A stretch of DNA of 64,000 bases from Sipunculus nudus (taxonomy: Eukaryota; Annelida; Sipuncula; Golfingiida; Sipunculidae). The notes under the pieces were generated by a model, which did not search any database, had not been told where the DNA came from, and was given only the letters and a program-made list of their open reading frames with translations. The translations under genes and the position numbers were made by a program. Of this stretch, positions 59,831 to 64,000 are shown one piece after another (position 1 is the first letter of the stretch; each line of letters begins with the position of its first letter). The DNA is taken from the NCBI GenBank assembly GCA_026874595.1, contig CM049311.1, positions 63,699,453-63,763,452 on the forward strand. Direction: 5' to 3'.

Positions 59831-60520
59831 TGTAACGAAAACCAGGCTGTATGCGAGAGCAGCCAGCGCTTGGTGGCTTGCAGGAGCGCGATGCCGGGGT
59901 ACGCTGCGAGTAAACATTATGTAACCACTCGTGGAGGGCAGTCACTAGGTCAGTGATGACCGGCCGTTATCCGCAGCAGGGAAACCGGGCTGGGCGGCTA
60001 CCGCTGGGGTGGAAGACGTGCAGGACAGCAGGGGGTCAGAGGCTATATAAAGGGCCGGCCTAGCTTGGGGGGACACACAGTTCGTACTTGCTTCAGCTCG
60101 CACCACATCAGCATTTAAAGGAGACTTTGATAATTATTTTGGAGTACCTTTGGAGGTTTATTTCTGTGTTATTATACAACTGCCTGTATTTTTGGATACT
60201 CGGACTTGTCCTACGGAATTATTACCTGGGTAAATTTAACCAACCGTGTAGTAGACTGCGCCAGCGAACAGCATCATCCCTCGACCTTGCCAATTACTCT
60301 GTGGTTGGAGACTGCATCTGTCATCACGCATGTCGATCTCGTCATCATTCAAACTATGTAAGTTTATTTTAATAATATATATAAAGAGTTTACTACCGAT
60401 TTGGAGTCTGAAGTTTATGTAGGTATCTGCGCGAATGTTTGCATGTTTTGCGACATCACACTCGGGCGTTCGCACTCAGTGAACCCTGAACCTACACCCA
60501 CGTAACCCCCAGGTGTTACA
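59831..60520 (+). mobile_element. Probable solo LTR, 690 bp
   Basis: It starts TGTAACG and ends GTGTTACA, with a 4-bp direct repeat GTAT on both sides (59827-59830 and 60521-60524). It is markedly GC-rich relative to the intron, and contains a TATA box in GGCTATATAAAGGGCC (TATA at 60044) about 200 bp in, as an LTR promoter would. Orientation follows the TATA box. A TATGTAAGT donor-like site is at about 60356. No coding region or second LTR. The alternative, a non-LTR insertion, is less likely given the ends. Confidence 0.7.
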
Positions 60521-60952
60521 GTATCACTGCATATCAGGCAGATTCAGGTCCAGGAATAAATATGCTTTGTTTAACTCTATGTTATATTTAAACATTTTAG
60601 TTCTTTTTTTAATTTTTTTTCCTGATCAATGATCAGTTTTTCTCTGTTGTGGTGGATCAGCAGCCTTTTTTCTCTTCCAGGGTCCCCACTATCATCAAGG
60701 CAGGAGGAGAACCCTATAATTTAAACACACAGGTGCCAACCACTGTGATAAATGTAAATTACTGAAACTGGTGGATGCTGCTATAGGATAGTCAGTGGGC
60801 TGCTTGTACTTTTGTATATTCATTTTACTTCAAAATTTGGGACCTGCTCAGGTCTGCCAGCTAAGCTCTTTTATACTTTCAGTTTATCTACATATAAACA
60901 GCATAGCTTCATGATTTATAATGAAATATCTGTAGACAATGAGACATCTTAC

Positions 60953-61133
60953 TGTAGACAGCAACATCTTGCTGTTTGATGAGATCGACCGGCATACAGT
61001 AACCACTGCTCTTCTCCTTCATGGCAACCTGAATACAACGGGTCCAGTCACTGATGCTGGTTACCCGGCAACCACTGATGCTGATCACTTGATCGCCAAC
61101 ATTGAGTCCACGTGGTCCTGACACTGGTGAACC
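60953..61133 (-). CDS. MBTPS2: Site-2 protease exon, PDZ-like domain core (residues 208-268)
   Basis: This 181-bp exon follows CCCTGCAG (61135-61134) at phase 0 and ends at CTACA/gtaaga, phase 1. It reads GSPVSGPRGLNVGDQVISIS then GCRVTSISDW, the PDZ-like fold inserted in S2P between the two catalytic halves; human has GPRGLFVGDLV...CPVTNVQDW. The PDZ region lies on the luminal side and is thought to gate substrate access. Confidence 0.95.
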
Positions 61134-61456
61134 CTGCAGGGGTTACGGAAATTTACTTTTTTTTTGTGAAAGAAGACAAAACAGTAGCCAATGAAATTCA
61201 TTTTAAGAATACATCAGTTGTGAGAGCGACTTTCATGGACAGATATCTCAGTAACAAAACAAACAAATATAAAGGCTGGTCTGCTTATCTCAAGGTATAT
61301 TTACAGATAGAAGGGGAAAAAATTTTCTAATGAATTCCTGGCTTCAGGCAACAGTTGCCAAGGTCTGCTAATGAATACTTGACTGAACCAGTCAACTGAC
61401 TATAGTAATGAAACAATAGAAATATTTCATAAGAGTCCAACGATAATTTACAAATA

Positions 61457-61606
61457 CAGTGGAACCCACCATTACGACCATCTTGAGGACTGACCTTGGT
61501 AATTTGCGAGTGTTTTATTAATGAAATTCGAAGTTACCTGGATCATATATTCAGGACCATGAAAAGTGGTTGCAATTGTGGGGTTTTGCAAGGTGGGGTT
61601 CCACTG
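61457..61606. mobile_element. 150-bp MITE, pogo/Tigger-like
   Basis: The left end CAGTGGAACCCACC and right end GGTGGGGTTCCACTG are inverted repeats. Both are flanked by TA (61455-61456 and 61607-61608). CAGTGGAACC ends with a TA target match pogo/Tigger-type elements. It sits in the MBTPS2 intron 61134-61799. Confidence 0.8.
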
Positions 61607-61799
61607 TATATTACTTTAAGACTAGTCCCAGCCAAAAGCAAAATGTTGGTATTCTCAGGCAGATTATGGTGGTATTCTCTGATGTATGCATAATTTTCCA
61701 GCTTACACATGATATATAAGGGTAAGTAACAATGGCAGCACTGCTTACCTTTCTTTAACAAACTAAACATTTACAAGACAACAGTATCATTCAACTTAC

Positions 61800-62046
61800 T
61801 GTCTTGACTCCAGTGATGACAACAGCATTCCCAGTGGAATAAAATGGAAGCAGAAACCATGGCAACAGGAACAGGAAGAGAAGTGCTATGATGACAATAA
61901 CAAAGTTGTGCCAGACTCCGGCGCAGTAGATTCTGAGTTGTCGTAGAGATGAGATGGCTTGGAGGTGTTCTGTGTGTAAGTCTACAAAGGCTCCTGGGTA
62001 CAGCGCAATGAAAAACAGTCCAAATCCATTCACACGTACTTGTTCT
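61800..62046 (-). CDS. MBTPS2: Site-2 protease exon, membrane core (residues 125-207)
   Basis: This 247-bp exon follows AATTCCAG (62048-62047) at phase 2 and ends at AAGACA/gtaagt. It reads [20 protein letters not shown] then [29 protein letters not shown] and a long hydrophobic run [14 protein letters not shown]. Human has [33 protein letters not shown] and LLPVILLPF. It supplies membrane segments just after the zinc motif. Frame and sequence match on both sides. Confidence 0.96.
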
Positions 62047-62174
62047 CTGGAATTAGAATACAAGATTAAGTGCCAATGGCTATGTAACAAATTTTACATA
62101 CACACTAAAACCAAGATGTCAGATGTTGCATGATGAAATTATGGGTATACCGCTAGTAATGTATCAACTAATAC

Positions 62175-62278
62175 CTGACTGCAGCAATAGCGTGGCCCAT
62201 CTCATGGACGATCCCACAGACAAGGAGCGTCAGTAGGTAGTAGGCCATCTGACTCATAGGCAGATTCACACCAGGCAT
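62175..62278 (-). CDS. MBTPS2: Site-2 protease exon with HEMGH zinc motif (residues 91-125)
   Basis: This 104-bp exon follows ACTGTAG (62280-62279) at phase 0 and ends at GTCAG/gtatta, phase 2. It reads MPGVNLPMSQMAYYLLTLLV then CGIVHEMGHAIAAVR. HEMGH (115-119) is the HExxH zinc-binding motif with the catalytic Glu116; human is HEIGH. It is embedded in a hydrophobic helix, as in intramembrane proteases. The initial ATG is not the start codon, since the exon continues in frame from the previous one. Confidence 0.96.
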
Positions 62279-62609
62279 CTACAGTATCAAAACAAATCAA
62301 TCATATATAAATATTCCAGGCAATACAGTATGAGTAAACAATGACATGTAATATGGCTTGCTAGGTCAAATTAAATAAGTGTTGACCCAGGGCTTACTGG
62401 TGGAGAGATGTTTCACCCATGGATGTAAATATTTCAGTTTGTCCAATAACAAGAGATAAAAATCATAAAATTAATTTTGATTAAAAATCATTAATAGCAA
62501 TTTAGATGAAATATAAATAAAACATGACAATGTATCTGAATACTTAATCAAATTAATAAAATATTCTTCAGGATATGCTGTGTAATGGTGTTTATGTCTG
62601 TTTTCAGGT

Positions 62610-63370
62610 TTACTGCAGTCCTACTGTATTTTGATGATTTTGGTGTGGTCCAAAAAAAGCATTAGAGATATTCTCCTCTAATCCCTGCCAAAACATGTCC
62701 CCGGGCCATAAAATTATCTCTACAAATAGATTCTTGACTGGACACTGTCCTAAGAGAATTTTTGTGTCTCACCCCATTGTCCTTATCAAACAGCTGATAA
62801 AGTGATAGGTTTTTTCTACCAGTTTCTTACATAATACGCTGTCTTATGTTTTGTGATCTCTTACCTCATTTTATATGCATGAATTTTGTTGAGAATTAAA
62901 TTTAGGTGAGAAACTATATCTGTAAATATTTATAGCGAGTTTCATGAATATCCCTCAGATTTTTGGTAAGTCATCACGGTGCCACCAAAGCATGGCCTCA
63001 GTAAATATGCATGGATTTTGCTGGGAATCAAACTTAGGCAAGATCTTATATTTGTTAATATTTTGTCAAGTTTCATAAAAATCAATCATATTTCTGATAG
63101 GTAATCATGGCTAAACCACAAAGTAGTCTCATTAAATATGCATGGATTTTGCCTGTAATCAAACTCAGGTGATAATCTATTGGCAAGTTGTTATGGCGAG
63201 GTTTTGCGAAAATCCATTGAAGCCCCTCTAAGTGACCATGGCGACACTAAAAGTTAACGGACCATTGGTCATAGATATACTACAATTTGTCCCTTCAAAA
63301 CGGCCCTTATAAAACTGCTCATGGGGGCTTCAATTTTGTGTACACACTAAAAATGGATGTCACAGGGTTA
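62610..63370. repeat. Composite repeat with three 131-bp units
   Basis: Units starting near 62878, 63009 and 63141 share ATGCATGGATTTTGC, AATCAAACTTAGGCAAGAT and GGTAATCATGGC. They are flanked by parts of the dispersed repeat seen at 59100-59400 (GATTTTGGTGTGGTCC at 62636; ACACACTAAAAATGGATGTC at 63341). One related unit lies at 42600-42740. Confidence 0.75.
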
Positions 63371-63441
63371 CATACCACTAGCCGTATCAAGAAATGAATC
63401 TACTATGAATTTATAGTTTTTCTTTGGTTTATAGTACCTAC

Positions 63442-63711
63442 CACTGGGGTCAGCACCTGCTGTTCTACAGGTGTCTGCTTCAATGTGTTGACCACCATCA
63501 GAGTAAGAAGGAACACAGAAAGCACCATGGCAACCATTCCAAAGCATACTCCGCAGCTGAACCACATACGTAGCCAGGTGGGGTGCCACTGGCCCATCCG
63601 GATAAACAGCCGGTTGAAGCATTTTGTGTACCACCGCACCTGACCTACTGAGACAGAGAGTCCTGTCCTGTTCAAGAAAGGAACATAGAACCTCGAGGTA
63701 GTGCGGTTCTC
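63442..63711 (-). CDS. MBTPS2: Site-2 protease, first exon in the window (residues 1-90 here)
   Basis: MBTPS2 is the Golgi zinc metalloprotease that makes the second, intramembrane cut in SREBP and ATF6 after site-1 protease. This 270-bp exon follows TTATTCCAG (63713-63712) and ends at CCAGTG/gtaggt, phase 0 on both sides. It reads NRTGLSVSVGQVRWYTKCFN, then a hydrophobic segment GVCFGMVAMVLSVFLLTLMV, and ends EQQVLTPV. Human has NNGLSISPFHIRWQTAVFN and EQVLQVVVPG. The long serine run of the human luminal loop is absent. All eight exons give 462 residues; human is 519, so the missing N-terminal exon should encode roughly 40 residues and the first membrane segment. Confidence 0.95.
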
Positions 63712-64000
63712 CTGGAATAAGAACAGAAATTTTGTTAAAGTAATATATGAGCTGCTAAATTAAGAGAACATAGTACTGCAAACCAAGTCATCTGAGAAAA
63801 TATTAATAAAAGCTGGAATTAGACATTTTCCAAGATTTTAAAAATAACAACAATTTTCTTCCATGAGGAAAAGAATTTATTGTTTGTGTATATTAAAATT
63901 GTTAACTATTTAATATCTCTCTTGTACATCAGCTAAATGTATTCTTATTTAGATTCTCTGGTGAAACATGAATTGCTAGCAAGTAAGCGTTGTATATGTG
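63712..64000 (-). other. MBTPS2 intron before the exon at 63711
   Basis: AT-rich sequence with no ORF or repeat I can name. The N-terminal exon and promoter of MBTPS2 must lie beyond the right end of the window. Confidence 0.8.

Noticed and set aside
60088-60372. 94-residue ORF in the 59831-60520 LTR
   Set aside because: It lies wholly within the LTR, has no known domain and ends at the donor-like site; LTRs rarely code.

Overview
This is animal nuclear DNA: AT-rich, with genes split by long introns, GT-AG splice sites, microsatellites and many nested transposable elements. The two protein genes and the repeat types (Helentron-like elements with internal tandem repeats, Harbinger-type and TA-flanked DNA elements, solo LTRs) suggest a lophotrochozoan, most likely a mollusc such as a bivalve. 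That taxonomic guess is inference from general character, not from a diagnostic gene. Two genes lie tail to tail. The plus-strand gene is a Nance-Horan syndrome (NHS/NHSL1, Drosophila Guk-holder) family protein. Three coding exons are visible (5495-6644, 7140-7281, 22071-26778). They join in frame to 1,999 residues plus a stop; the 5' exons with the WAVE-homology domain lie upstream of the window. A probable alternative first exon (14522-14580) sits in the last large intron and splices in phase to the final exon. The minus-strand gene is MBTPS2, the site-2 protease. Eight exons (63711 down to 38137) join in frame to 462 residues and a stop, with the HEMGH zinc motif, a PDZ-like segment and the LDG motif. 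Only the first N-terminal exon is outside the window. Layout: 1-5494, NHS intron; 5495-7281, two NHS exons; 7282-22070, a 14.8-kb NHS intron with three Helentron-like elements, a 40-bp minisatellite, a fold-back element and the alternative first exon; 22071-26778, NHS terminal exon; 26779-38136, 3' UTR and intergenic DNA with TA arrays, a palindromic satellite, two minisatellites, and C22 and G31 tracts; 38137-63711, MBTPS2 with repeat-filled introns; 63712-64000, intron. The repeats are the unusual part. Several otherwise dissimilar repeat families carry the same 12-bp palindrome GGTGGCGCCACC (or one-base variants) about once per internal repeat unit. Three families share one terminal design: a 5' subterminal inverted repeat, its 3' partner, a short hairpin, then CTAG followed by TT. 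The 11.8-kb MBTPS2 intron 47783-59568 holds a nested stack: a 1.1-kb solo LTR inside one element, then a TA-flanked inverted-repeat transposon interrupted by a hairpin-ended element carrying an alternating 340-bp tandem array. Functionally, NHS-family proteins regulate actin and WAVE-dependent cell shape, and site-2 protease cleaves SREBP and ATF6 in the Golgi membrane. Nothing in the sequence links the two beyond their neighbourhood.
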